Part shown: positions 8,808 to 16,634 of the stretch, one piece after another
Numbering within the stretch: position 1 is the stretch's first letter
Layout of the letters: every line of letters starts with the position of its first letter
Assembly (NCBI RefSeq): GCF_022829605.1
Contig: NZ_JAKSYD010000068.1
Location: forward strand, 30,105 to 94,104
Length of the DNA stretch: 64,000 bases
Source: Methylobacterium sp. E-065
GTDB taxonomy: Bacteria > Pseudomonadota > Alphaproteobacteria > Rhizobiales > Beijerinckiaceae
Direction: 5' to 3'
Notes under the pieces: generated by a model
Told to the model about the DNA's origin: nothing
Databases searched by the model: none
Seen by the model: only the letters and a program-made list of their open reading frames with translations
Made by a program: the position numbers and the translations under genes

Positions 8808-9410
8808 GCGAGACCACGGACACTGTCTTGATGCCGCTGCTTATATCAAGAGGTCACCACCTTGAATCGGTTAACCTGAGGATGTTTGATCGCGCGATTT
8901 GATGTCGGTTCTTGCTGCATTTTGCCCGAAAAAAGACCGGCGGCAATCCATGCATCCGAGACGTTCGGACACGCGATGCGTTGCGGCAGATGCTGGCCGA
9001 AAGCGCTCTGGCGGTGTTCGGTTGCGCGAGGTGCTAAACCGGACATCACAGCGTTCTCGCTGCCGGCTGCCGGCTGCCGGCTGCCGACGGACACGTTTTT
9101 TCGACGTTTGAATTTCCGACGTGGTTTTCCGACAGCCTCGGCGGGCGCAACATGCATTGCCAGCGTTTGTCGGGAAGACGATCGTTTTCCGTGCACGACC
9201 GATCGTGTTACCCGCCGTTGCGTTCCAATAGGGCTTGCGCAATGGAACGACGTAACTGGAACTGAGCCGTGCCGTTCACCCGCGGCGCCTGGGCCTGTCG
9301 CAAAAGCGATAACGCTGGTTTTCACGAGTTGTTAGCCCTACCTGCCCAGCTGGCCGCCTCCGCCTCTGAGCCGGCCCATGATCCTTAACGCACCTGACCT
9401 CAAGTTGAAA
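8808..9410. other. Non-coding stretch between ABC operon and IS relic
   Basis: Open frames occur on both strands here, but they overlap one another, lack ribosome sites and resemble no family I know. The only clear structure is a short tandem repeat at 9059-9086. Base composition is less GC-rich than in the operon before it. I see no supported gene. Confidence 0.5.
9059..9086. repeat. Four tandem copies of GCTGCCG
   Basis: Four perfect head-to-tail copies of the 7-mer GCTGCCG. Because the unit is not a multiple of three, copy-number change would shift any reading frame across it. No supported gene crosses it, so it is probably neutral. Confidence 0.8.
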
Positions 9411-9752
9411 TGAGAAGCCGGCGGCGACTTCAGAGGCCGGCACTTCGAGGCCAGCCTGATCGTGCAGGCAGTGTCCTGGTACCTGCACTACGCGCTCAGC
9501 TACCGCAGTATCGGAGAGATGCTCCTGGAACGTGGCATGAAGATGGATCACTCCACCATCAACCGTGGGGTGCTGGCCTACGCGCCACCATCGAGCACCG
9601 CCTACGCCAGTTCCGCAAGCCGAACTGCAGGTCTATGCGCGTGGACGGAACCTACATCCGCGTCCGGGACCAATGGCGGGATCTCTAACCGCGCCATCGA
9701 CAAGCACGGCGAGGCAGTCGATTTCCTGCTCAGCCGTGGCGCTGCCTGCTAG
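9411..9752 (+). pseudogene. IS6-family transposase relic (frameshifted, truncated)
   Basis: The frame around 9430-9590 matches the start of IS6/IS26-type transposases: GRHFEASLIVQAVSWYLHYA, then LSYRSIGEMLLERG and DHSTINRGVLAYAP. The family pattern then continues in another frame from about 9580 (IEHRLRQFRKPNCRSMRVDG, containing the first catalytic Asp). It returns to the first frame near 9680 (NRAIDKHGEAVDFLL) before ending. Two frameshifts, loss of the start codon and absence of the second Asp and the Glu make it non-functional. It marks insertion history at the edge of the accessory region. Confidence 0.8.
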
Positions 9753-9753
9753 G

Positions 9754-10122
9754 TTAGATACCGACGCTCACCGCGCCCGCTTCCGCTGCCTGTCTCACGG
9801 TGGCTCCGCTCCGAAGCGCCATGGCTATCGCGGTCGACGTGGTGTCGACGGCAAGTGCCCGATCCTCTCCGTGGTCATAGGGGCTATTCTCGCCGGAACT
9901 CAGCCTTGCGTGATAATTGTCCGGGAAATTCTTATCCATCCGCAGCTTCAGCATGTTTGTGGCAGCATGATAGTCGTCCTCGAAATTCCTAGCCTTTGCC
10001 GATGTTTCCCCGACGTAAAGCCCCGCCTCTTTCTCCTTAGCCATAGAGGTGTTTCTTTGCTCATCTCCGCTGCCGATGAAGAACTGAATGATCATGGAGA
10101 TCAGCCAACTGATGATGTTCAT
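9754..10122 (-). CDS. Hypothetical protein with N-terminal membrane segment
   Basis: 122 residues. The first 17 are hydrophobic (NIISWLISMIIQFFIG), followed by a polar, mostly helical body rich in Ala, Glu and Arg. A clear AGGAG lies about 8 bases before the ATG, which supports a real gene. It abuts the transposase relic, so its C-terminal end may have been replaced on insertion. I recognise no family. It is probably a single-span inner-membrane protein. Confidence 0.5.
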   Translation of the reverse strand: MNIISWLISMIIQFFIGSGDEQRNTSMAKEKEAGLYVGETSAKARNFEDDYHAATNMLKLRMDKNFPDNYHARLSSGENSPYDHGEDRALAVDTTSTAIAMALRSGATVRQAAEAGAVSVGI

Positions 10123-10239
10123 CGGGGGGGCTCCTGAGCGGGCAGCAGCGGATGCGCCCTGTCATAGAAGACAACGCATCCCGACAGGCTTCGGACGCCG
10201 AGGTGATGTCATGACCGCTACTCACCGGGAGGCCTGCTG

Positions 10240-10599
10240 ATGTCCGAGACTGCCCGCATGCCCCATCTCGGCCAGACCTCGGCCGAGCGCCGCGCCCTCG
10301 ACCGGATCGGCTGCGGCAAGTCCCCGGGCAGCTCGGCAAAGACGCTGAAGGCCCTGCTCGATGCCGGTCTGATCGTCGACCACGGCGGAGAAGTCCGGCG
10401 CGACGCCTTCGGGCTCTACAAAGTACCATCCTATGGCATGCCGCTCCCGGTCCACTACCAGTGGTGCAGCGCCGTCGCCTTCACCGACGAGGAGATGGAA
10501 GCGTTCGAGGCCGAGATGAGCGCCAGCCATGACCGCCTCGCGCGAGCGCGCCCGCGAGTGGGAAATTTTGGCATCAAGCCGGTGCAGCAAGCCCGATGA
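10240..10599 (+). CDS. Hypothetical protein, possible winged-helix fold
   Basis: 119 residues. The segment GKSPGSSAKTLKALLDAGLI followed by a short beta-hairpin-like stretch (VDHGGEVRRDAFGLYKVPSY) has the feel of a small winged helix-turn-helix, but no established motif is complete. A GGAGG-like site precedes the ATG. It is divergent from the gene at 9754-10122 with about 115 bases between. Base use is typical of the genome. No function is claimed. Confidence 0.5.
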   Translation: MSETARMPHLGQTSAERRALDRIGCGKSPGSSAKTLKALLDAGLIVDHGGEVRRDAFGLYKVPSYGMPLPVHYQWCSAVAFTDEEMEAFEAEMSASHDRLARARPRVGNFGIKPVQQAR

Positions 10600-10625
10600 C
10601 GTCCAGCGAGTACCGCAACATCCCT

Positions 10626-10925
10626 CTACAGGATGCGCAGACCTCGGGCCGCGACCTCTGTTGGCACACCGCGACGCTTAGGTCGCCTCGTTCGCGCTTG
10701 CCGCTTCACGTGAGCCTTGATCTCGCTTCTCGTTCGCCGAGGTTCGCGGTGCTGACTTGCGGTCCAGGCGTAGTTCATCGCCACCGTAAGCAGCATGGCG
10801 TTCTGGACCATTCTCGCGTTCAACCGAAGTGCTTCATCGGCCAACCGGCCCATCTCGTCGTAGAGCATTTTTTTCTCCGATCTGGGCTCTGGCAGTTGAG
10901 GCGCCCCGAGATCCAATCCGCTCAC
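10626..10925 (-). CDS. Small basic hypothetical protein, coupled to upstream gene
   Basis: 99 residues starting at GTG. An acidic/helical N-terminal half (DEMGRLADEALRLNARMVQN) is followed by a strongly basic tail rich in Arg and Lys (HVKRQARTRRPKRR), which could bind nucleic acid. Its start overlaps the stop of the gene at 10922-11179 in a GTGA junction, so the two are translationally coupled. No family is recognised. Confidence 0.45.
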   Translation of the reverse strand: MSGLDLGAPQLPEPRSEKKMLYDEMGRLADEALRLNARMVQNAMLLTVAMNYAWTASQHREPRRTRSEIKAHVKRQARTRRPKRRGVPTEVAARGLRIL

Positions 10926-11179
10926 GCGACGGCGTATGTGAACGGCCCGTCCTGCGGCCCAACTTGGGTTCGATCCCCGAGAACTCTTCGGCCAGAGGCG
11001 ATGATCTGGACAGTCTGTCGGCTATCGCAGGCAGTCCGCGCCATGACCTCTAGATCGCGCAGATATGAAATTAGCAACCCGTGCGGAACATCATCTGTGT
11101 TAAGAGCCTCGTCTACTTTGGACGACACCTTACGCTCAAGCTCAGTCCAGAATTCTGGCGAAATTAACATTTCTTGCAT
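10922..11179 (-). CDS. Small hypothetical protein, first of a coupled pair
   Basis: 85 residues from the ATG at 11179, chosen because GGGAG lies 8 bases upstream. A longer frame would begin with GTG at 11224 but has a weaker site. The sequence is helical (SPEFWTELERKVSSKVDEAL) and resembles no family I know. It overlaps the next gene by four bases. The leader GGGAGTTTTAACA closely resembles that of the gene at 23790 (GGAGTTTTAAC), hinting at a shared translation-start module. Confidence 0.45.
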   Translation of the reverse strand: MQEMLISPEFWTELERKVSSKVDEALNTDDVPHGLLISYLRDLEVMARTACDSRQTVQIIASGRRVLGDRTQVGPQDGPFTYAVA

Positions 11180-11269
11180 TGTTAAAACTCCCCGACTCGA
11201 AAATGTCGGGTTGATTTCTTGCACCTTTATTTGATGCCCATCCGGTCAAATGACAGTTGGAGTGCTTAA

Positions 11270-11530
11270 ATGCGTAACGCTACTGTTCGCGAGGAAGTCG
11301 CCTTCGCCGCCGGTATCAAGCCGGTCCGGCAGGCGGCGCTGACTACCGCCGTCACCCTGGAGACCCATGAGGGCTCAACTTGTGTCCGGGATTGTACCGC
11401 CATCCAGGCGTTGCAAGACTTCGCCGAAGATCTTGATGTTCTGATGCTCGGCCACCTGAAACCTCGGTGGGCAGATTGCAGCCACACGAGGTTTATACCG
11501 ATTGACCCGCCACCCGCTTCTCGCGGGTGA
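11270..11530 (+). CDS. Small hypothetical protein
   Basis: 86 residues with GGAG about 7 bases before the ATG. No domain is recognised. The phrase GIKPVRQAA near residue 15 resembles the C-terminus of the protein at 10240-10599 (GIKPVQQAR), which may reflect a small duplicated segment. It is compact and Cys-containing, with no membrane segment. Moderate to low confidence that it is expressed. Confidence 0.35.
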   Translation: MRNATVREEVAFAAGIKPVRQAALTTAVTLETHEGSTCVRDCTAIQALQDFAEDLDVLMLGHLKPRWADCSHTRFIPIDPPPASRG

Positions 11531-11547
11531 CGGGGCGAAATGAGTGA

Positions 11548-11892
11548 TTAGCGACCCATGCTGCCGGACGAGCTGCCGGACGAGCTGCCGGTTCCCTTAC
11601 CCATCGAACCAGACGTTCCGGTCGAGCCGGTGCTCATCGATCCAGAGTTGCCCGCACCCATGCGGTCCCCCGTGCCGCTCCCATTGTTCATCTGACCGCC
11701 GGTGCTCATGCCGGTGCCGGATCCACTACCTGCACCCATCGAGCCGCCTGTTCCTGTGGAACCGCCGCTCATGCCAGTTCCAGCACCACCTGCACCGCCG
11801 CCGGCAGCTCCGCCCTGGGCGAGAGCAAAGCTAGCGCCGCCGGTAAGCAGAGCTGCAGCAATCAAGGGAACGCATAGATTTTTGACGTTCAT
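11548..11892 (-). CDS. Exported Gly/Ser/Met-rich low-complexity protein
   Basis: 114 residues from the ATG at 11892. A typical signal peptide (NVKNLCVPLIAAALLTGG...FALAQ) is followed by a body made almost only of Gly, Ser, Thr and Met with irregular GTGMSGGS-like repeats. The alternative start at 11958 would add a 22-residue leader that breaks the signal peptide pattern. Such proteins are common and poorly understood in Methylobacterium relatives; they are probably periplasmic or surface-associated. The DNA under the C-terminus contains near-perfect 12-base repeats, a likely source of length variation. Confidence 0.7.
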   Translation of the reverse strand: MNVKNLCVPLIAAALLTGGASFALAQGGAAGGGAGGAGTGMSGGSTGTGGSMGAGSGSGTGMSTGGQMNNGSGTGDRMGAGNSGSMSTGSTGTSGSMGKGTGSSSGSSSGSMGR

Positions 11893-12073
11893 CTCAAAAC
11901 CCAACTTTTGTTTGTAAGTAGATCCCAGACAGGATCTTGCCCAATAAACTATCAGCATCAGGAGATGTTCCCGTTTTTGTAAGCCTCACATTGTTGAAAG
12001 ATGGTGCTAAACTGAGCTTGAACTAACCTATGTGAAAGTACGGCTCTGCCACGGGTCTAGGTTCAAACATTCG

Positions 12074-12337
12074 TTACGAGACGCGCCGTACCTGTGTAGC
12101 CGTCCACGCCCCACCCCGAGCGGCCGGGATGCCCCGCGCGTTCAGCGCCGCCGCGATCTGGCGCAGCGGGACCGCGCCCTCGGCCCGCACGGCGGCTATC
12201 ACTGGGGCGAGGTCCCGGGCCCACTCCTCGGGCCGCCGGGTCTGTCGTGCCCGCGCACTTGGCCGGCCTCCCGGTTCGATAGGTTCTCCGGCTTGCCTTG
12301 ACCAGATGTTCGCCCGAGAAGGGGCGACCCGTCTCAC
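12074..12337 (-). pseudogene. C-terminal fragment of a serine recombinase (resolvase)
   Basis: The last 50 residues (APVIAAVRAEGAVPLRQIAA, then ALNARGIPAARGG and WTATQVRRV) match the helix-turn-helix tail of resolvase/invertase proteins found in many Methylobacterium mobile elements. The catalytic N-terminal domain with its serine is missing, and the first 30 residues do not fit the family. I therefore call it a relic rather than a gene. Confidence 0.65.
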
Positions 12338-12597
12338 ATGATGCAGATTAACGAGCGTTCAACCGGATGAAACACCCGCCCGCGATGACGCCAGGGACAC
12401 TCAGAGGCTTCCCCGCGGCCGCGCTCGCGCCTATCTCAGGACTATCTGCTGCCGACGCGGTCGGGAGGTGCGCGAGGTCGGCGTGCAATCAGCCGGCAAT
12501 CTTGGCCGGTCGTATAAGGCGGACTTACGGAACGTCCCGATCCTGTTCACGCTCGGACGCCCGTAGGCTGAGCCTCACCAAGTGACGACCAACCTAT

Positions 12598-13116
12598 ATG
12601 ACAATCGTTGAATTGATCCGTGCCTTTGGCCGCGACCTCCCGGTCGGCATCCTGATTACGGACGCATCCATAGAGCGGCCGGGCCCGATCATCGTCTATG
12701 CCAACTCGGCCTTTGGCCGGCTTGTTGGACGCGATCCAGATGAGATCATCGGGCAGAGCCCCCGCTTCATGCAGGGCAAGGAAACGCGTCAGGCGACTCT
12801 CGACGCCTTTCATCGGGCCCTGAGGGCCGGTGAACGCTTCCACGGGTATCTGACCAACTACCGAGGCGACGGCACCAAATACCGGGCCGAGATCGATTGC
12901 CGGCCATTGCGCAACGTGTGTGGTGAGATCGAGGGCTTCATCTCGTTCGAGCGTGAGGTGGCGCGGCGCATCGGACGCCCCTTTGAAAGCCGTGGGGGGC
13001 GGTATGAAGCAATCTCCATAAGTAACGATTTGTTAGGGGACGCTTTGCGCAGTTTGGGTGTTTTCAGCTCCGGAGATGCAAATTCCCGCCCGCCACAATC
13101 GGCAGCACTGTTCTAA
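12598..13116 (+). CDS. PAS/LOV-like sensor protein without the photoactive cysteine
   Basis: 172 residues. A PAS domain (about residues 15-120) has the layout of LOV photosensors: IVYANSAFGRLVG, DEIIGQSPRFMQG, the helix TRQATLDAFHRALRAG and then FHGYLTNYRGDGTKY. In LOV proteins the loop reads GxNCRFLQG with a Cys that binds flavin covalently; here it is GQSPRFMQG, so the Cys is absent. The C-terminal 50 residues are not catalytic. It may sense redox state or bind flavin without the photocycle, or act through protein contacts. No kinase or output domain is fused. The start lacks a strong ribosome site. Confidence 0.7.
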   Translation: MTIVELIRAFGRDLPVGILITDASIERPGPIIVYANSAFGRLVGRDPDEIIGQSPRFMQGKETRQATLDAFHRALRAGERFHGYLTNYRGDGTKYRAEIDCRPLRNVCGEIEGFISFEREVARRIGRPFESRGGRYEAISISNDLLGDALRSLGVFSSGDANSRPPQSAALF

Positions 13117-13414
13117 TCATCGCTACAACACTGAATTCCCGTCATTTGTTGTATTTCTTCCGACACAGTAACAAGATGTTTTTAAGCAATAAGTAATAAA
13201 TTGGTACTATATCCAGCACGGGAAAAAGTGATTACGTCGCGACTTATTGCCAGCGAGTAGATCAAGCCTGATCACGGGCCATGGCCCTGTCATATCGGAC
13301 GAGACGGACTTCTGCCGAGGCGGCATCTCGGGAGGAGGCCGGTGCAGGGGGTCGCCACACTCTAGGACATGAGGCGACCGCAGCCAGTACGTGGACGGCA
13401 TGAGGGAGCAACTT
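13117..13414. other. AT-rich intergenic region before the EAL-protein gene
   Basis: About 300 bases between the PAS protein and the GAF/EAL gene, with a distinctly AT-rich block around 13,140-13,220. This would suit a promoter, but I cannot place convincing -35/-10 boxes. No gene is supported. Confidence 0.4.
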
Positions 13415-15184
13415 ATGGTGTCGGCCGCAGAAACTGAGCGTCTTGATGCGCTTCGAAGGTTCGACCTCTTGGATACGCCCCCAGGAGAAAGCTTCGACCG
13501 CATCACGCGTATGGCAAGCCAGATATTCGGCCTGTCAATCGCCGCCGTCTCTTTGACTGATAGCGACAGACAATGGTTCAAGTCCAGGATCGGAGTAGAG
13601 CACTGGTCGGTCACGCGCCAAAAAGCACCGTGTTCTCAGGTAGCCGAGAGCTGTGATTTGGTGGTGATAGAGGACTTCCTGACGGACCCCTACTATCACG
13701 ACAGCGCTTTGGCAAAGGCCGGCGTCCGTTTCTATGCCGGTGCCCCACTTGTCACGCGAGACGGTTTCGGCCTCGGTGCCATGTGCGTCCTGGGGACGTC
13801 GCCTCGGCAAGCACAACCGTCAGAATTGGCGGCGTTGCGCGATCTCGCCGCCATGGTCATGTCGCAGATCGAGCTGCAGCATGCCTTCGGACGCATCGAC
13901 CCTATCAGTGAACTGCCGAACCGAACGCAGTTCATCGATGACCTGAGCGACTTTGCTCGTGATCATACGTCTGGAGAACGGCGGATCGCGGTCCTAGTGG
14001 ATTTGATCTCCGTCGATCAGATGAACCATGTCGTGCGCGTCATGGGACAGGCTGCCATCGACAGTATGGTCAAGGCAGCCGCGCGCAATTTCCGGCTTTT
14101 GATCGGGCCGCAGCGGAAAGCCTACCACGTCGGCGCCACACAACTGGCAGCCCTGGCTCCCGACGGAATGGATGAGGTCGCATACAGCGATCTCTTGACC
14201 GTCCGGGCCGAGCGGCTGCGCAAGCTCGGTGGGCCCGACGCGATCGGCACGACCGTGATTGGGGTTGCCCCTTTCGCCCTTGGCGATCTACCTCCGACCG
14301 ATGTGCTGAGGATCGCTCAGGGAGCGGCCCAGGATGCGCGCTCAAAAGGCAAACTCTTCCAGATCCACTCGAACACGCTGGATAACGCATCCCAGCGAAG
14401 CTTCACGCTGCTGCGCGACTTCGAGGCGGCTTTGCAAAGCCCCTCCGGTTTCCGTCTGGTCTATCAGCCCCGCGTCGACCTGACCTCCGGACGCTGTGTC
14501 GGGGCCGAGGCGCTGATGCGGTGGATGCATCCGACGCTTGGGCCGATCTCGCCGGGTGAGTTCATCCCGTTGGTCGAGCGAATGGCCCTAGCCACGCCAA
14601 CGACCGCCTGGGTGCTGGAGACGGCGGTCTCGCAGATGGCCCGGTGGCACGCGGCCGGCATGGAGCTGATCGTCTCGGTCAACATCTCCTCGACCAACCT
14701 GCACGAGCCCGATTTCGCTTCTCGTGTCAGCCAAGTCCTGGCTCGACATGGTGTCTCTCCCGAGTTCCTCGAACTGGAAATCACCGAGACGGCGGTGATG
14801 AATGATGCCGAGCAGGCCTTACGTCAGCTTAAGGACCTCGCGGCTGCCGGAATTCGGTTGGCGATCGACGACTTTGGTACTGGGTACAGCAGCCTGTCCT
14901 ACCTTCAGCGGCTGCCGGTGCACGTCGTGAAGATCGATCGCTCCTTCATGGGTGATCTTGATACCGACCCGCGTCAGCTCTCGCTGGTCACGATGATGGT
15001 CTTGATGGCGAAGCATCTCGGCCATCGTGTCGTCGCGGAGGGCGTCGAAACGCAGGAAGTGCTCGACCAGCTCCGATTAACTGCGTGCGATGAGGTGCAG
15101 GGTTACTTCTTCGCTCGTCCTATTCCAGCCGATGAATTCATAAAATGGACGGAGACCCGAGCCTCTAATTTGGCGGTTGGCTGA
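13415..15184 (+). CDS. GAF - degenerate GGDEF - EAL cyclic-di-GMP phosphodiesterase
   Basis: 589 residues from the ATG at 13415, picked because AGGGAG lies 6 bases upstream (GTG at 13391 is an alternative). An N-terminal GAF sensor spans about residues 10-150. The GGDEF domain is degenerate: the active-site motif is replaced by GATQLAAL, so it should not make c-di-GMP. The EAL domain keeps the catalytic and metal-binding set: EALMRW, NISSTN, ELEITE, DDFGTGYSSL, KIDRSF, EGVE and QGYFFARP. It is therefore probably an active phosphodiesterase lowering c-di-GMP in response to a ligand bound by GAF. It lies downstream of the PAS protein in the same direction, though about 300 bases apart. Confidence 0.88.
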   Translation: MVSAAETERLDALRRFDLLDTPPGESFDRITRMASQIFGLSIAAVSLTDSDRQWFKSRIGVEHWSVTRQKAPCSQVAESCDLVVIEDFLTDPYYHDSALAKAGVRFYAGAPLVTRDGFGLGAMCVLGTSPRQAQPSELAALRDLAAMVMSQIELQHAFGRIDPISELPNRTQFIDDLSDFARDHTSGERRIAVLVDLISVDQMNHVVRVMGQAAIDSMVKAAARNFRLLIGPQRKAYHVGATQLAALAPDGMDEVAYSDLLTVRAERLRKLGGPDAIGTTVIGVAPFALGDLPPTDVLRIAQGAAQDARSKGKLFQIHSNTLDNASQRSFTLLRDFEAALQSPSGFRLVYQPRVDLTSGRCVGAEALMRWMHPTLGPISPGEFIPLVERMALATPTTAWVLETAVSQMARWHAAGMELIVSVNISSTNLHEPDFASRVSQVLARHGVSPEFLELEITETAVMNDAEQALRQLKDLAAAGIRLAIDDFGTGYSSLSYLQRLPVHVVKIDRSFMGDLDTDPRQLSLVTMMVLMAKHLGHRVVAEGVETQEVLDQLRLTACDEVQGYFFARPIPADEFIKWTETRASNLAVG

Positions 15185-15887
15185 TAGCAAATTCCACTGT
15201 GATTGGCTTTTCTAGTGCAGCGTTCGATCGGAAGAGCCATGGTTTAGCGGAGTCGCGATGATACGCTCGCTTTGAAACTCCCCGGTCGGACACTTCCTAC
15301 GGATTGTCGAGGCCAACTTTGCAGCTGGTCAGGCTTGAAGTGGGTCCGCGAGCGGTTCGATACGGAGGGCATCACCCGGTTTCGTTGAAGCAGCGGTGGC
15401 TGGAGTGCTCGCGTGAGCGGACACGAAACCGTAGACCTGCTCCGGCAACCGCCCGCGCGGGAGGTCGTCGACTTCAAGGCTTTGTTGGTGGATCTGCGCG
15501 CCCAGCGGCGAGCTGGTCGAGAAGTCGAGCAGAAGGCCGTCCGCGAGGACGCCAGAGACATACCGCTGCTCCCCAAGCTGGGCTCGGGGTCCATCTCGGG
15601 CGCACCAGCCGCGGTACGGTCGGGAGTGCGCGAGGGCGGGCGAGCCGTGATGGTATGGCCGCCCCCGTCGCCTTGATGGGTTCGCCCGCGGGCTTGGCCT
15701 GGATCAGGCGACTACGCGGCAGATCGTGCAGAAGGTCTTCGTCGACATGCTGGTCCGCTCCGATGACGAGCGCATGGGCGAAGCGCGCAGGCAAATGATC
15801 GTACCCTCTGCGTAGACGCCTCGCCGCGTGTCCCGCATCAGCAAGGCTTGCTCCTCACGGAGGCAGCACATGCCGGTCGCTATGCAT
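15185..15887 (+). other. Decayed region with short protein-like scraps
   Basis: No intact gene. Short stretches look protein-like in different plus-strand frames: WVRERFDTEGITRF near 15,340-15,380, LLRQPPAREVVDFKALLVDL near 15,430-15,490, and a final scrap near 15,690-15,815 (LDQATTRQIVQKVFVDMLVR). Each is broken by stops or frame changes, as expected for one or more degraded genes. I do not recognise the parent family. Confidence 0.4.
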
Positions 15888-16133
15888 TCAATCCCGCGCA
15901 GCGAGGGATTGCGCGAACGCCAGTACCTTCCGGCGGTCTGAGGCGTGTTTCAGTCTATCCCATAGCCGTAGCATCTCAGAAGCGTCATTAAGGTCTGCCA
16001 GCGCCTCGGGCCCATCGACGAATGCGGTCTCGGGCTTGCCGAGCGCAGAAGCAATGCGCTTCAGGATGTTGACGCTTCCGGCATCGTCTTCCTCGCAGCG
16101 GCGACGCAAAGCTTCTCGCAAAAAAGTTTCCAC
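15888..16133 (-). CDS. Small protein resembling the tail of XRE-type regulators
   Basis: 81 residues with a GTG start and no strong ribosome site. The segment ILKRIASALGKPETAFVDG and the tail DASEMLRLWDRLKHASDRRK resemble the C-terminal half of alphaproteobacterial XRE regulators, which end in a short helical pair after the helix-turn-helix. The helix-turn-helix itself is missing, so this is either a free-standing small regulator partner or a remnant. Function unknown. Confidence 0.4.
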   Translation of the reverse strand: METFLREALRRRCEEDDAGSVNILKRIASALGKPETAFVDGPEALADLNDASEMLRLWDRLKHASDRRKVLAFAQSLAARD

Positions 16134-16296
16134 GCGCTACTTAGATTGCGGGTAGACAACAGTTAGAGCGAGATATTAAGCTCAGCGCAACGTCATTTGA
16201 TGGATTTGGGGTTGGAGTATTAATTTATATGTCGGGCGCTGTCTATCTAGAGTTAGCTACCTCGGACAAGAGAGGCGGTACTTGCCGGAGGGCAGG

Positions 16297-16476
16297 ATGA
16301 ATGCGCTCAACGAGTTCGAGGCGATGATAGAAGCCTGCATCGCCAACCACGCTGAGATCATGCAGCACGGTTCATCTGAGATGAAGACCGCCTCTCGCCT
16401 GCTGCTCTATGCGCTTGGGGAGGAAGTCCGACGCCGCGGCCGCGGCGCGACCGTAGCGGCTAATGATGACGGTTAG
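16297..16476 (+). CDS. Small hypothetical protein
   Basis: 59 residues from the ATG at 16297 with a good GGAGG site 6 bases upstream; a TTG at 16282 is unlikely. The protein is helical (NEFEAMIEACIANHAEIMQH) and ends with a basic RRRGRGA segment. No family is recognised. It precedes a Crp/Fnr gene but is separated from it by about 150 bases. Confidence 0.45.
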   Translation: MNALNEFEAMIEACIANHAEIMQHGSSEMKTASRLLLYALGEEVRRRGRGATVAANDDG

Positions 16477-16574
16477 CCTTGAGACCCGGGGGTTAATCTT
16501 GAAAATACTTAACCCAGGTATGATTGCGGCGCTGATATAACCTTTAGACCTGACTGATCGTCAGCCGCTCCGAA

Positions 16575-16634
16575 ACAGGTGCTGCCGCCTGGGAGAGCCG
16601 TGCGCTTCCGCCTGCAATGCAAGGCGACGCCACG
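16575..16634 (+). promoter_or_regulatory. Conserved 5' leader of Crp/Fnr gene (copy 1)
   Basis: The 55 or so bases before the ATG at 16635 closely match the leader of the Crp/Fnr gene at 20450-21196, including the shared word GAGCCGTGCGCTTCCGCCTG and a following AATGCAAGG / GATGCGAGG ribosome-site region. A small inverted repeat (CTGAC...GTCAG) lies just upstream, and the other copy has a different hairpin in the same place. Conservation outside the reading frame suggests a regulatory role or recent duplication. Confidence 0.5.

Noticed and set aside
8846..9325. Overlapping frames on both strands after LivF
   Set aside because: They contradict each other, lack ribosome sites and include a 7-base tandem repeat that would make coding unstable.
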